Source of the DNA: Saprospiraceae bacterium
GTDB lineage: Bacteria > Bacteroidota > Bacteroidia > Chitinophagales > Saprospiraceae
DNA length: 64,000 nt
Direction: 5' to 3'
Assembly: GCA_016712145.1 (NCBI GenBank)
Contig: JADJRO010000003.1
Location: 1-64,000 of the forward strand
Shown one piece after another: positions 44,860 through 54,701 of this stretch. The first letter of the stretch is position 1. Every line of letters starts with the position of its first letter. The translations under genes and the position numbers were made by a program. The notes beneath the pieces are model-generated. The model did not search any database, was not told the DNA's origin, and worked only from the letters and a program-made list of their open reading frames with translations.

Positions 44860-46566
44860 CTATTCCATTCGCATTCCAGGTATAACGCGCCCTCCTTGGT
44901 ATAATGTAAGTTTTTCTACCTTTCCATTAACTGCAGTAAAATGAATTTGTGCTTCAACCGCCTTAAGGTAAAATTCTGTGGCGGACTTTGCAAATAATTC
45001 AAATTTACTTTGTCCGGTGGCTTGTGCAAATAGTTGATTTCCTTCATTGGAAATGGTGATTGTAAATGCCGGAGAAAGTTGATAGGTTCCGACATAAGAA
45101 GCCAATACTGCATTGTCTACAAAATTATTTTTTGGTTCATGTTTCACGCCCATTTTGCTTAGCATTTCAACTGCATTGCTATTGCCTGGATTTAAGTCCA
45201 GTGATTTTTTATAATTTTCAATTGCTGCTTGTTGTTGGCCATCTTTCATAAGAGCTTCTGCATAACTATCATAGACATTGGAAGAATTTGGAAATTCTTG
45301 CATGTTTATTTTAAATAGAACGATTGCTTCTTTTATTTTACCGGCATTCAAAAGGCTATACCCATTGGTGTTTATTTCCGACTCGTTGAATTCATAGTTA
45401 TTTGCACCGTTATTTTTCAAAGCTTCATATCTTTTCAAGGTAGATTCTGCTCCACTTGTGACAAGCGTTTTGTTTAGTTCACTTGCAGCTGATTTTTTTA
45501 CTTCGATTAATTTAGCTGCAGTGTTTAGTAGATGATATCCAATGTCATCAGCCCCTCTGTCAGAATTTGTCAATACAACGACTCCTTTTCCAGTTTGTAC
45601 ATTAAATCCGGCAAATGTACGATAGCCACCAGTACCTCCACTGTGGGCAATCACATCACCTTCAGCACCTTCAAATATGTGCCAGGCCAATCCAACACGT
45701 GTACCATTGTCGGCTTTAGCATGTCGAGCTGTATGAGATAATTGCATGGCGGGATACAGTTTGGATTTCAGAATCCCTGCATTTGTTCCTATATAAATAA
45801 GCATATCATGAAGTGAGCTACGTATAGCCCCTGCACCTGCCAATGTGGGCAAGTCCCAATTTGCTACCGGAACGCCTTGGCTATGTCCTATTGCAAGATG
45901 TTTCTTCATATTTGGATCTAAGCTTATTTTAGTTTCCTTCATTCTTAATGGCTTTGCGATATTTTGGATCATTAATTCTTCAAATAATTTTCCGGATTTA
46001 ATTGATAGTATTTGACCTAGTAAGCCTTGTGCCAAATTTGAATATTCATAGCTCGAGCCAATTTCGCGACTTAGTTTATAATTATTTAAGAATGCATATA
46101 GCTGTTCGATGGAATAATCTGCATAAGGGTTTGCAGGATCGGCTGGGCTGAAATTTGATGGCATTCGTGGCAATGCTGAAGTGTGATCTGATAATTGTCC
46201 GATGGTAATTTGTTGCCCATTTCGCACGGGTAATTTAACAACATCAGGAAGATAATTTTGTGCAGGATCTTCTAAGTTTAGTTTTTTATTAAGAACCATC
46301 TGTGCCAGTAAAATGCCGGTGAATGTTTTTGAAATCGATCCAATTTCATAAATGGAATGTTCATCAACGGCTTCTCCACCAATCGTTTTAGTTCCATACA
46401 AATAATATTGGGGTCCATTTTTGTCAATGATTCCAACCACAATGCTTGGACTGTGGCCATTGGTAATGCGATCTTGAATGCTTTTGTCAACATCAGCAGG
46501 GAGGGTATTCTGCGCAATTCCCAGGAGTGAGCAGGAAGCAATTAAAATCAGGAATAGGTATTTCAT
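44860..46566 (-). CDS. Class C beta-lactamase-related serine hydrolase with TPR segment
   Basis: From the ATG at 46566 the 568-residue protein has a signal peptide (MKYLFLILIASCSLLGIAQ) and a penicillin-binding-like domain (about 20-350). The Ser-x-x-Lys is in EIGSISKTFTGILL, the Tyr-x-Asn in YEYSNLAQGL and the His-x-Gly in IAHSGGTGGYRTF, so the active site is complete. A tetratricopeptide-like segment follows (about 385-460, AIENYKKSLDLNPGN), then a DUF3471-like barrel. Such proteins act as peptidases or esterases in the periplasm. Being a beta-lactamase is less likely given the fused domains. Confidence 0.9.
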   Translation of the reverse strand: MKYLFLILIASCSLLGIAQNTLPADVDKSIQDRITNGHSPSIVVGIIDKNGPQYYLYGTKTIGGEAVDEHSIYEIGSISKTFTGILLAQMVLNKKLNLEDPAQNYLPDVVKLPVRNGQQITIGQLSDHTSALPRMPSNFSPADPANPYADYSIEQLYAFLNNYKLSREIGSSYEYSNLAQGLLGQILSIKSGKLFEELMIQNIAKPLRMKETKISLDPNMKKHLAIGHSQGVPVANWDLPTLAGAGAIRSSLHDMLIYIGTNAGILKSKLYPAMQLSHTARHAKADNGTRVGLAWHIFEGAEGDVIAHSGGTGGYRTFAGFNVQTGKGVVVLTNSDRGADDIGYHLLNTAAKLIEVKKSAASELNKTLVTSGAESTLKRYEALKNNGANNYEFNESEINTNGYSLLNAGKIKEAIVLFKINMQEFPNSSNVYDSYAEALMKDGQQQAAIENYKKSLDLNPGNSNAVEMLSKMGVKHEPKNNFVDNAVLASYVGTYQLSPAFTITISNEGNQLFAQATGQSKFELFAKSATEFYLKAVEAQIHFTAVNGKVEKLTLYQGGRVIPGMRME

Positions 46567-46698
46567 GTTAATTATTTTTATGATTTTATTTATAAAAATG
46601 TACTTAATAAAATGCTTGTTTAAAATATTAAAACGCATTAAAAGGTAAAATTAATTGATTTTGTGATATTGAGCAGCAAGTTAAATTTTGATCTATTT

Positions 46699-48240
46699 TC
46701 AATTATCAGAAATAATTAATTTTTTTATCAAGCTCATTTCGTTATCTTGTTTTAATTGGATGAAGTAAAATCCACTTGGTAGTTTGTCTCGAGAAATAGC
46801 AACGATATTTCCATAAACATTCGTGATTGTTTTTACAGAATTTCCGAGTGAATTGTAAAGTGTGATCGTTGCATTTATTAAAGTGGAACTTGATAGGAGC
46901 ATGGTCTCAGTTGAAAACGGATTTGGTTGAACTGTTAATTCAATGGCTTTAGTTTCAAAAGCTTTTAAATCAGTAGTGATTGTATTATTGAATCTTACAA
47001 GTGCAAAATCAAAATTGATGCCAGTATGACTCCTCCCAGCTAAAACAATTTTACCGTCTTGTTGTAAAGCAATTGATGTTGCTATATCATCCATAGTACC
47101 GATAGGAGTTGAAATCACACCATTTGTACCAAAATTGCGATCTAATGTGCCTTCAACGGTGTAGCGAGCTAATGTAAAATCAGAATTGGTATTGTTAAGC
47201 AGACTATAGCCGCCAATTAGAATTTTACCATCACTTTGTAAGGCTAGTGAATAATCATTTTGATAGGACGCGCCGAAAAAGGTAGCAATCGTCCCACTTG
47301 TTCCAAATGTATTATCCAGGCTTCCATTAGGCATGTATCTTGCCAAAAGTAACTGACCGGAGTAGCTGTATCCACCGACAATAATTTTTCCATCAGCTTG
47401 AATGGCAATTGATTCAGCATAATCATTTGTATTTTTTATGATAGCCGTTGTTAGTATTCCACCTGTTCCAAACGTGTTGTCCAAACTTCCATTTATATTG
47501 TAGCGCGCTACAACAAAGTCATAGGAAAAACTTGGATTGGTATAGCTATAACCTGCAACGACAATTTTTCCGTCGTCTTGAATAGCTACTGCACGTATTA
47601 GGTCGTTAGCTGTTCCGACAGATGTAATTACTTTTCCATCGATGTCAAAGGAAGTATCCAATGCCCCATTGACATGATAGCGAATCAAAGCAAAATCACC
47701 ATTGGAACCATTATCGGTATATCCCCCTTGAATTATTTTTCCGTCATTTTGAATGGCGAGTGCAAGGCCTTGATCGCCAGCATTCAAAATTGCTGTGATT
47801 GCAGTTCCATTAATTCCAAATGTATTGTCTATAGAGCCATTGATATGGTAACGTGTCAATGCAAAATCATAACTGGGAAAAATACCGCAGTATCCACCTA
47901 TTAAATATTTTCCATCTAGTTGGATAATAAAATCACTACCGGAAGCATTCGCACATCCAATATTTGTAGTTACGATACCTCCTGTGCCAAATGCATTGTC
48001 GAGAGATCCATTTGTATTGTATCGTGCTATAGCTAAATTATTTCCGCTATTTCCGGCTACTACAATTTTACCATCACTTTGGATACGTATGGTGTTGCCG
48101 TGATCATTACCAGATCCGATCGAAGTAGTTACGATTCCATCATTGTCAAATGTAGGATCAAGCGAACCATCTTGAGAATAGACACTAGCTGACATTGAAA
48201 AACTGGTACTAAATATAATTAGTTTAGAAAAAAAATTCAT
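46699..48240 (-). CDS. Delta-60 repeat protein with T9SS type A tail
   Basis: From the ATG at 48240 the 513-residue protein has a signal peptide and seven delta-60 repeats of about 55-60 residues (unit NGSLDNTFGTGGI ... IQSDGKIVVAGYS ... ARY). These probably fold as a beta-propeller. A T9SS type A tail follows (LTVQPNPFSTETMLLSS ... LPSGFYFIQLKQDNE). It is secreted to the cell surface or released. Such propellers are often adhesive or scaffolding. Next on the same strand is another T9SS-tailed gene. Confidence 0.9.
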   Translation of the reverse strand: MNFFSKLIIFSTSFSMSASVYSQDGSLDPTFDNDGIVTTSIGSGNDHGNTIRIQSDGKIVVAGNSGNNLAIARYNTNGSLDNAFGTGGIVTTNIGCANASGSDFIIQLDGKYLIGGYCGIFPSYDFALTRYHINGSIDNTFGINGTAITAILNAGDQGLALAIQNDGKIIQGGYTDNGSNGDFALIRYHVNGALDTSFDIDGKVITSVGTANDLIRAVAIQDDGKIVVAGYSYTNPSFSYDFVVARYNINGSLDNTFGTGGILTTAIIKNTNDYAESIAIQADGKIIVGGYSYSGQLLLARYMPNGSLDNTFGTSGTIATFFGASYQNDYSLALQSDGKILIGGYSLLNNTNSDFTLARYTVEGTLDRNFGTNGVISTPIGTMDDIATSIALQQDGKIVLAGRSHTGINFDFALVRFNNTITTDLKAFETKAIELTVQPNPFSTETMLLSSSTLINATITLYNSLGNSVKTITNVYGNIVAISRDKLPSGFYFIQLKQDNEMSLIKKLIISDN

Positions 48241-48280
48241 TTTATTTAAGTTGAATTTTATGGAATAGCCCATTCAATTT

Positions 48281-49156
48281 TTATTTGTTATTAAGTAAAA
48301 TCACAAGCTTCCTGATATAAATGGAATTTTTATTTTGAAACCTGATAAGATAAGTACCGGCCTGAAAATTGGTCAAATCAATTGCATTGTTTTCAATTTT
48401 TGATTTTAACTCAATTCCACATGGATTGTAAACCGTTATTTTGTAAAAAGGGCCCCCAACAAGGTTAAAGACGCCATTACTTGGATTTGGATAAATGGTG
48501 ACGGGATTTGAATGTACCTCTATAGAATTTGAAAGAATGTTGCATGACGAACTATCAATTGAATACGTGAATCCATCTCCTTCAAAACATCTCAGAAAGC
48601 CTCCCGGCGGCGGGTCAACAAAATCAGGTCTGGGAAACAAATACCGATTGTTTCCGATACCTTCTATGTTGATTCCATCCATTCTACAGGATAAAGAACC
48701 TGTAGTCCTTACAAATTGAATTTTTCTAATACTTCCTGAAATGTTGATGAAGCCGATTGAATCAATAACAGTTTGTGTATAATTCTTATCTTCCAAGCAA
48801 TAACTCGAGAGCGTATCCATTTTAGTTAAGTTAAAATCATAGAGGATTTTAAATTCTTTTGATTTGGTATCGTATAGTGTGACTTGATTATTTAAATAAC
48901 AAAGGATATGTGTTGAAACAAATTGAGAAGAGTCTAATTTTCCATTAGCTATATGATAAAAGCGCTCAGCGTAAACACCACAGGATTTATTTTCGATTAG
49001 GGTATCTTTTAATTTCTGAATTTTAATCATGGAAGGATTATCCCATGAGTGAATGGTTTCCTGTCCGTAAATCCACTTAACTGAACCTTGCCAATGTTGG
49101 CTCATCAATGGGAAAGATCCTATTAGGAATGAAATTATTTTAAAAAATCGTACCAT
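48281..49156 (-). CDS. Hypothetical secreted protein with T9SS type A tail
   Basis: The 291-residue protein has a signal peptide (FFKIISFLIGSFPLMSQHW) and a passenger of about 190 residues that I do not recognise. It contains several Cys and the segment FLRCFEGDGFTYSIDSSSC. A T9SS tail follows (VTIYPNPSNGVFNLVGG ... FQAGTYLIRFQNK). The passenger pattern is seen in small Bacteroidota secreted proteins of unknown role. It lies 40 bases upstream of the delta-60 gene, so the two may be one operon. Confidence 0.85.
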   Translation of the reverse strand: MVRFFKIISFLIGSFPLMSQHWQGSVKWIYGQETIHSWDNPSMIKIQKLKDTLIENKSCGVYAERFYHIANGKLDSSQFVSTHILCYLNNQVTLYDTKSKEFKILYDFNLTKMDTLSSYCLEDKNYTQTVIDSIGFINISGSIRKIQFVRTTGSLSCRMDGINIEGIGNNRYLFPRPDFVDPPPGGFLRCFEGDGFTYSIDSSSCNILSNSIEVHSNPVTIYPNPSNGVFNLVGGPFYKITVYNPCGIELKSKIENNAIDLTNFQAGTYLIRFQNKNSIYIRKLVILLNNK

Positions 49157-49324
49157 TTATTTTGAGGTAACTCAAATCATTTTATCTAAAAACGACTAAA
49201 ACAATAAAAGCGCTGTATAATATGTTACTGTAATTAGCATTTTAATTAATCAAATATCCACTTTTTAGGGATTATTAGAGATATTTTATAGCAAGTCTAG
49301 AGACTATTTTAATAGACACTATTT

Positions 49325-49996
49325 TTATTTGACAAACCTGTATGCCAATGAAATTCCAATCACCTTGTTTTTGATTGTGGCACCCTCGTCTCTATATGCA
49401 GAAATATTGGCCAATCCAAGATTGTAATTCAGTCCAAGCTGAATTGATTTTAATTCTATTCCGGCAGCAACGGTCAAACCCAAATCCAATCGACGCAGAT
49501 GGTCGTCTTCTTCATTGGAACCCCATGAAATATCTTCTTCCTCTTTTTCAGTTTGACCGTTAAGCGTTAATTCAGATTTTGATTTGCCATAGATTCCAAA
49601 TCCGATGTAAGGTCCTAAGCTTCCGTAAAATTTTATTTTTCCCGCTGGAATGCTTAACTTAGCTTTTATCGGAATTTCTAAATAATATAACATGGTGGAC
49701 GCTTTTAGTTTAATGGGTTCACTCAGAAAGGAATCTTCCGCCATTTCTCTATGTCCTTTAGTGGATAAAAGCAATCCTGTTTCAAATGAAACTAAGTTAC
49801 TCAATGGAAATTCTGCAATGGCACCCACATGAATTCCAGTTTTCCATTTGTAATCTTCGCTGTACGTTTCATGGTCATCTTTTACAAAGAAATTTGATAA
49901 ATTTAATCCTGCTTTTACACCAAGTGTTTGAGTGTAAGAGCTTGTAGAACTAACTATTAAAATCGCAAGAATCTGAAATCTAATTTGTTTTTTCAT
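49325..49996 (-). CDS. Outer-membrane beta-barrel protein (PorT-like fold)
   Basis: The ATG at 49996 gives a 223-residue protein with a signal peptide (MKKQIRFQILAILIVSSTSS). Eight-strand barrel features follow: LGVKAGLNLSNFFV, FETGLLLSTKGH, YLEIPIKAKLSIPAG, FYGSLGPYIGFGIYG, and a last strand ending in SLAYRFVK with a C-terminal basic residue. It matches the outer-membrane protein beta-barrel family (PF13568). Role unknown; likely a small porin or adhesin. Confidence 0.85.
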   Translation of the reverse strand: MKKQIRFQILAILIVSSTSSYTQTLGVKAGLNLSNFFVKDDHETYSEDYKWKTGIHVGAIAEFPLSNLVSFETGLLLSTKGHREMAEDSFLSEPIKLKASTMLYYLEIPIKAKLSIPAGKIKFYGSLGPYIGFGIYGKSKSELTLNGQTEKEEEDISWGSNEEDDHLRRLDLGLTVAAGIELKSIQLGLNYNLGLANISAYRDEGATIKNKVIGISLAYRFVK

Positions 49997-50044
49997 TGAA
50001 GTGGTTCCGTTTAATTTAAACATTAAATTTAATCATAAAATGGA

Positions 50045-50473
50045 TTAACTGTGTTTTTTCCAGTATTTTTTACCGTAACTACAGAAAATTTCATCTCCAG
50101 CAGGAATATCTTTTAAGGCCATCAGACAAACTTTGTCTTTGTCAGTAAGTGTAATTACAGCATTATTTTTGAACTTTGATTTTGATTTGCCATTGGCGTC
50201 ATTTGCATATTTAGCAAAGCATTTGGAATTTAAAGAATCCATGATACTCCCATTCAGCATATTGATGAAGTACCTGTCTTTTCCATTTTTAACACGCTGT
50301 TTTACTTCAACCTCGCTAAGTATTTTTCCTTTGTATATTGCAATGATTTCGTCTTTGTAAATATCGATGGCCGTAAACAATCCATAACCCGCATCTTGAA
50401 TTTGAGAATGGGCTTTGTATAAATAGTCAGATTCAGCTGCCTCAATCTTATTGTCACTATTTGAAGATGTCAA
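50045..50473 (-). CDS. SET-domain protein (putative lysine methyltransferase)
   Basis: The 142-residue protein is a compact SET domain: GYGLFTAIDIYKDEIIAIY at the start, then FAKYANDANGKSKSKFKNNA in the pseudoknot region, and ALKDIPAGDEIFCSYGKKYW at the end with the catalytic-type Tyr. SET domains methylate lysines using SAM. The usual NHS/NC motif is replaced by NDANG and NNA, so activity is not certain. No signal peptide, hence cytoplasmic. Bacterial SET proteins are sparse and often horizontally acquired. The target is unknown. Confidence 0.85.
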   Translation of the reverse strand: MTSSNSDNKIEAAESDYLYKAHSQIQDAGYGLFTAIDIYKDEIIAIYKGKILSEVEVKQRVKNGKDRYFINMLNGSIMDSLNSKCFAKYANDANGKSKSKFKNNAVITLTDKDKVCLMALKDIPAGDEIFCSYGKKYWKKHS

Positions 50474-50517
50474 TTGTATTTATTTAAATGTGTTGTAAAA
50501 TTATGGACAGGGGTTTA

Positions 50518-50557
50518 CAATACTGCAATGCTGCAATGTTACAATCCTGAAATGTTA
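50518..50557 (+). repeat. 8-base CAAT-word array
   Basis: Five consecutive 8-base words (caatactg, caatgctg, caatgtta, caatcctg, aaatgtta). It is the first of three different arrays in the gap before the next gene. Confidence 0.7.
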
Positions 50558-50768
50558 GAATATTTTGGTTTAATAAACTTACTGACATAATACTTAGTCA
50601 TGCTGTTAATTAAATAATTATCGGCCTTTGAACAATAAGACTTCTAAAATTGGCAATTGTTCTAATAAGTTAAAATAATAGAACTTTAAACTGTCTTTTT
50701 TCAGCTAGTCTTTGAAGAAATTAATTCCAAAGAAGTCGCATTATTAATAACCATCAACTAATTAATTT

Positions 50769-50800
50769 CACGCAAAGACGCAAAGACGCAAAGACGCAAA
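50769..50800 (+). repeat. 8-base GACGCAAA array
   Basis: Four tandem 8-base words (cacgcaaa then three gacgcaaa). The motif also occurs at 6566-6582. Confidence 0.85.
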
Positions 50801-50816
50801 GGAAAGCAAAAGTTCC

Positions 50817-50878
50817 GACTACCAACTACCAACTATCAACTATCAACTATCACCTAACAACTATCACCTATCAACTAC
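50817..50878 (+). repeat. 7-base AACTATC-word array abutting the next gene
   Basis: About nine 7-base words (aactacc, aactatc, acctaac, acctatc) end directly at the stop codon of the minus-strand gene at 50881. Confidence 0.85.
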
Positions 50879-50880
50879 GC

Positions 50881-53800
50881 TTACCTTATCAAACTCAAAT
50901 CACCTTTAAACTCCTGAAGTGCCCCGTTAGTTAGTTTAACTCTTGCATAATATACATAAACGCCAGGATTCATTTTCTGATTCTTGAAACTCCCATTCCA
51001 GCCAGTTTCAGCGCGATTTGGAAGACTCGCTTCAGTACTAAAAAGTAATTCGCCCCAGCGGCTGTAAATTTGAAGTAATTCTATATGGATGTCTTCGCTT
51101 CCTATGATATAGAAATAATCATTAATGTTGTCTCCATTTGGAGTAAAACTATTGGGAACGAAAACCTTGCTTTCTTTCCGAACTCGAATGAATATGGAAT
51201 CTAATGACTGGCAATTGCGTTCATCCGTACTCAATGTGTACACCCAAGTATCTTGATTGGTCGTCCATTTAATTTCATCACAATTCGTGCAACTTGTAAG
51301 TTGATTTGGAATCCACTGTATAATTTGGGGTTTGCGATTGTAATTCAATTTTAAACTGAATTCTGTATTGGCATTAACTTCCAGATCATTTCCTAAATCG
51401 GTAATCAATGCAGGCGGGTTGTTAAGCTCAAATTGTAAGGTATCTGTCACGCAGCCCGAACTGTCTTTCACGTAAATAAGATAGCTGCCGGGTTTTAATT
51501 TATTTAAATTTGATTGGTTGCTTGAAGTTTGGTTGTTTATGTTTACCTCAAAGCTGGTTCCAAAATCTTGTATATTGGTAATTTGGAGTTGACCATCATC
51601 CGCATTAAAACAACTAATCGAATCAATGGATATTTTCAATTTTAAGGGAGCGTAATCTGTTTGGATGTATACCAGAGAATCGCAACCCTGATGGTTAATC
51701 AATAGCATACTATCCAAGCCTGCTTTTGTTGGAAAGCAACTGCTTTTAAATTGATAACTTGTATCAGAGGCCACAAATTTTGTTTCAATTATTAGCACAC
51801 TATCACAGAAGGTTCCTGAGATTCTAAACGTATCAATTCCTTGTTGATTGGTGATACAGGTTTTCTGAATTCGATAAGCGGTATCTGCTTTAACAAAATC
51901 TGTTTTCGTAATGATAAAACTATCGCAGCCGTTTCTATTTATTAAGTTTGTTGTTGTAATTCCTGCTTCATTTAATTTACAAGTAAATTTTTGAATCCAT
52001 GTGCTGTCGGATTTCAACAACGCAGTATGAGTTTGTATAACGCTGTCGCAACCAAATTGATTTTTGAAGGTTTGTACACGATTTCCTGTATCTGCCGGAA
52101 GGCAACTGTATTTTATTAGATTGATTTGTTGAGTTGGATCTAATGTAATTTCCTCTTGTACGATGCTGTCGCAACCAAATTGGTTTTTAAATAATTTTTT
52201 TTGCATGCCTGCTTGAGATGGATCACAGGTATGTGATTGGATAAAAATGCTGTCCTTAGATAATGGAAGATGTTCTGTGATTACTAAACTGTCACATAAA
52301 CTTGTTGTGAAAAGCAATGTATCTATATAGGTAGCAACTAAGCCACATTCATACGATTGAACATGTGATATTGTTTGTGGTGAAAAATCAGTTTGAATGG
52401 TTACAATGCTATCACAAGCAAATTGATTTTTTAAATTTAAAATAATTATTCCTTTTTGTGTGCTATCACAACTGGTTTTCATTAAATGGATCGAATCTTT
52501 TCGTAAAGGCAGGTGTTCAGTAATGATGATTGAATCGCAATAGACTCCCTGAAGGGTCAATGTATCAAGGGTTCGGCTGGTATAATTACATGAAAAATCC
52601 TGTACCTGATTTACTTGAACTGCATGCAAGGTGTATGAATTGATAACAATTGAATCGCATCCAAACACATTGATAAAGTACAAACTATCCGATAGTTTTT
52701 GTTGTGGATCACAGGTATTAAAGAAAAATCGGCTTGTATCTGGAAATACTTTGAGGGTGTTGACAATAACTATGCTATCACAGCCAGCGATTTGAAATTT
52801 CATAGTATCCGAAATGGATTTCGGAATACTACAAGAAGTTCTGTTTACTAAAAAAGTATCGCTGCTTTTGCGATTGATAAATGTGGCATTTGTGCTGTCA
52901 AGATTTCCACATCTGTCTTTTACATAAAAGGTAACGTCTAGTGGTGATTTAGTAGAATCGCCTTTAAAATTGTGAGTCCACAAAACGGTATCACAATCAT
53001 CAATAGCTTCAGCGTATGCATGATAATACAACCACAATTTAAGCGAGTCGCGCCAGGCTGCATCGCAATTTAAATTTCGGCTTTCAGCTTTTTTATTAAT
53101 TTTAGGAGCACTGGTATCAATTACAATAAAATTTCCGAATACAGTGGTTTCTTGACCGCAAGGATCTTGTGCAATGAATTCTACCAAGATGGTGTCGCAG
53201 GATTTTTGAGGGAGGTGATCGTAGGTATTTCGCCAGGTAATTTTACCACAAGCATCAAAAGCCGTTGCATTGCCATTGTTTTTAATCCAATCGGCAAATT
53301 GTTTTTGTATATCACCAGAGCAACTGACTCGGGCATCAACGGGTGCCTTTTTTATTTCAGGAGGTGTTTTATCAGCAATGAGAATGATTTGATCTTCATG
53401 TGTCACATTCCCACAATCATCGCGGATATCCCAATTGCGCGTGATTTTTTTTGTGCAAGGATCAATTAATTCCAGGGTTTCTTTAAAAGTGAAATCCGGA
53501 TTTAAATCGCAATTGTCGTTTACATTGAGAACGGGTACTTTGGGAATGTCTTTATCACATTCAACCTCCACATCATCTGGCGGATTATTTACAATGGGAC
53601 CTTCCTGATCGCCAGGACACTCAAAAATACGGATGTCATCAATTATGGTGCCGCCCCATTCACTGCCTCCAATGCTGCTGAATTCCATCTTGGCAGTAGC
53701 TGCCATTGCCATAAATTCAAAAGTCACTTTAAACCAAAAAACACTACCATCAACGGAAACGGTCCAATTTTCATTCAACCAAGCTCCACCAGCAATTTTT

Positions 53801-54225
53801 AAGGTTCCGGTGGATGTATAGCCACTCCCGTTTTGCGCGGTCCAGAATTCAATGCGGTACATATTTCCTGGAGTGAGGCCAGTAAGATTGTATTCAATCG
53901 CTCCAAATCCAGGAGAACCGTGTAAATCAATAAAATTGGAGCGGCCATTTGGGTTGCCTAAAGTCAGATTTCCAAAAAAGGCATCTTTATAATCAATAGT
54001 AGCCCGCGTACAGGTCCATCCACCAAAAAAATCACCCGCAGAATATAATATAAGACCACCGGGAGGGGGCAAAGGTGGATCTTCAAAATCAAGGTTGGGA
54101 AAGAAAATTTCCGTGTATTGCCCACAGCAACAATTCCCTCCAGAAGGAACATTTACGAAATGGTTTTGCTGAGCAGTTGCAAGTGAGTAAACTATAAGTA
54201 ATAAAAATATATAATAAAATTTCAA
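50881..54225 (-). CDS. Large T9SS type B (CHU_C) surface protein with Cys repeats
   Basis: The 1114-residue protein has a signal peptide (FYYIFLLLIVYSLATAQQ) and an N-terminal jelly-roll-like region (about 30-220). HYR/Ig-like modules with paired Cys follow (about 225-450, VECDKDIPKVPVLNVNDNCD). Ten repeats of about 42 residues (about 455-855) each carry a Cys and a CDS(I/V/L) motif, for example NQFGCDSIV. A further module has SCFNADDGQLQI. The gliding-motility-associated C-terminal domain ends the protein: VPNSFTPNGDNINDYFYI, IYSRWGELLF, GVYVYYARV. It is exported by T9SS and attached to the surface. The repeats suggest a long disulfide-braced stalk. Confidence 0.93.
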   Translation of the reverse strand: MKFYYIFLLLIVYSLATAQQNHFVNVPSGGNCCCGQYTEIFFPNLDFEDPPLPPPGGLILYSAGDFFGGWTCTRATIDYKDAFFGNLTLGNPNGRSNFIDLHGSPGFGAIEYNLTGLTPGNMYRIEFWTAQNGSGYTSTGTLKIAGGAWLNENWTVSVDGSVFWFKVTFEFMAMAATAKMEFSSIGGSEWGGTIIDDIRIFECPGDQEGPIVNNPPDDVEVECDKDIPKVPVLNVNDNCDLNPDFTFKETLELIDPCTKKITRNWDIRDDCGNVTHEDQIILIADKTPPEIKKAPVDARVSCSGDIQKQFADWIKNNGNATAFDACGKITWRNTYDHLPQKSCDTILVEFIAQDPCGQETTVFGNFIVIDTSAPKINKKAESRNLNCDAAWRDSLKLWLYYHAYAEAIDDCDTVLWTHNFKGDSTKSPLDVTFYVKDRCGNLDSTNATFINRKSSDTFLVNRTSCSIPKSISDTMKFQIAGCDSIVIVNTLKVFPDTSRFFFNTCDPQQKLSDSLYFINVFGCDSIVINSYTLHAVQVNQVQDFSCNYTSRTLDTLTLQGVYCDSIIITEHLPLRKDSIHLMKTSCDSTQKGIIILNLKNQFACDSIVTIQTDFSPQTISHVQSYECGLVATYIDTLLFTTSLCDSLVITEHLPLSKDSIFIQSHTCDPSQAGMQKKLFKNQFGCDSIVQEEITLDPTQQINLIKYSCLPADTGNRVQTFKNQFGCDSVIQTHTALLKSDSTWIQKFTCKLNEAGITTTNLINRNGCDSFIITKTDFVKADTAYRIQKTCITNQQGIDTFRISGTFCDSVLIIETKFVASDTSYQFKSSCFPTKAGLDSMLLINHQGCDSLVYIQTDYAPLKLKISIDSISCFNADDGQLQITNIQDFGTSFEVNINNQTSSNQSNLNKLKPGSYLIYVKDSSGCVTDTLQFELNNPPALITDLGNDLEVNANTEFSLKLNYNRKPQIIQWIPNQLTSCTNCDEIKWTTNQDTWVYTLSTDERNCQSLDSIFIRVRKESKVFVPNSFTPNGDNINDYFYIIGSEDIHIELLQIYSRWGELLFSTEASLPNRAETGWNGSFKNQKMNPGVYVYYARVKLTNGALQEFKGDLSLIR

Positions 54226-54701
54226 CTGCTCGATTTTAATTTACGAAGATAGTTGTTTCACAGAAAAGCTGCAATTTAAATTGCTCAAATTTAAAAAGGG
54301 CTCATTGGACTTGTATTTTAAGCAAAATTGAATTTAAAACCCTCTCACAAAAGGGGCTATCGAAAATAGTTGAACCTTTTGTCCAATCTTCTTTCTGGAT
54401 TCAAGAATTTTGATATTTAGAATTGGCAAAAAAGGAAGTCAGTTTAAAATCTCTATTAGCTCTGAAATGGATATTTGGAATTCAGCTCTCAACTTGTATA
54501 GGTAATTGACGGTCTAGAATAATTCTAAATGAAATCAAACAGTTTAATAGCCATGCGATTCAAATGTGTGAATTTTGCAATTTTAAATTTAATATTGATT
54601 GAAATTAATTGAACGTATCTTAGCCAATTCCAAATTAAAAACGAATTTTACATTGGGCTGTTCGGTTTTTATTATGCAAATAGAATTTATAAGGAAAGGA
54701 A
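54226..54701. other. Divergent intergenic stretch, no gene seen
   Basis: This AT-rich gap separates the minus-strand surface gene from a plus-strand gene. I see no reading frame of note, no array and no convincing paired promoter elements. Confidence 0.4.

Noticed and set aside
44860..46566. Antibiotic-resistance beta-lactamase
   Set aside because: The active-site motifs are shared with peptidases and esterases; fused TPR and DUF3471-like parts argue for another role.
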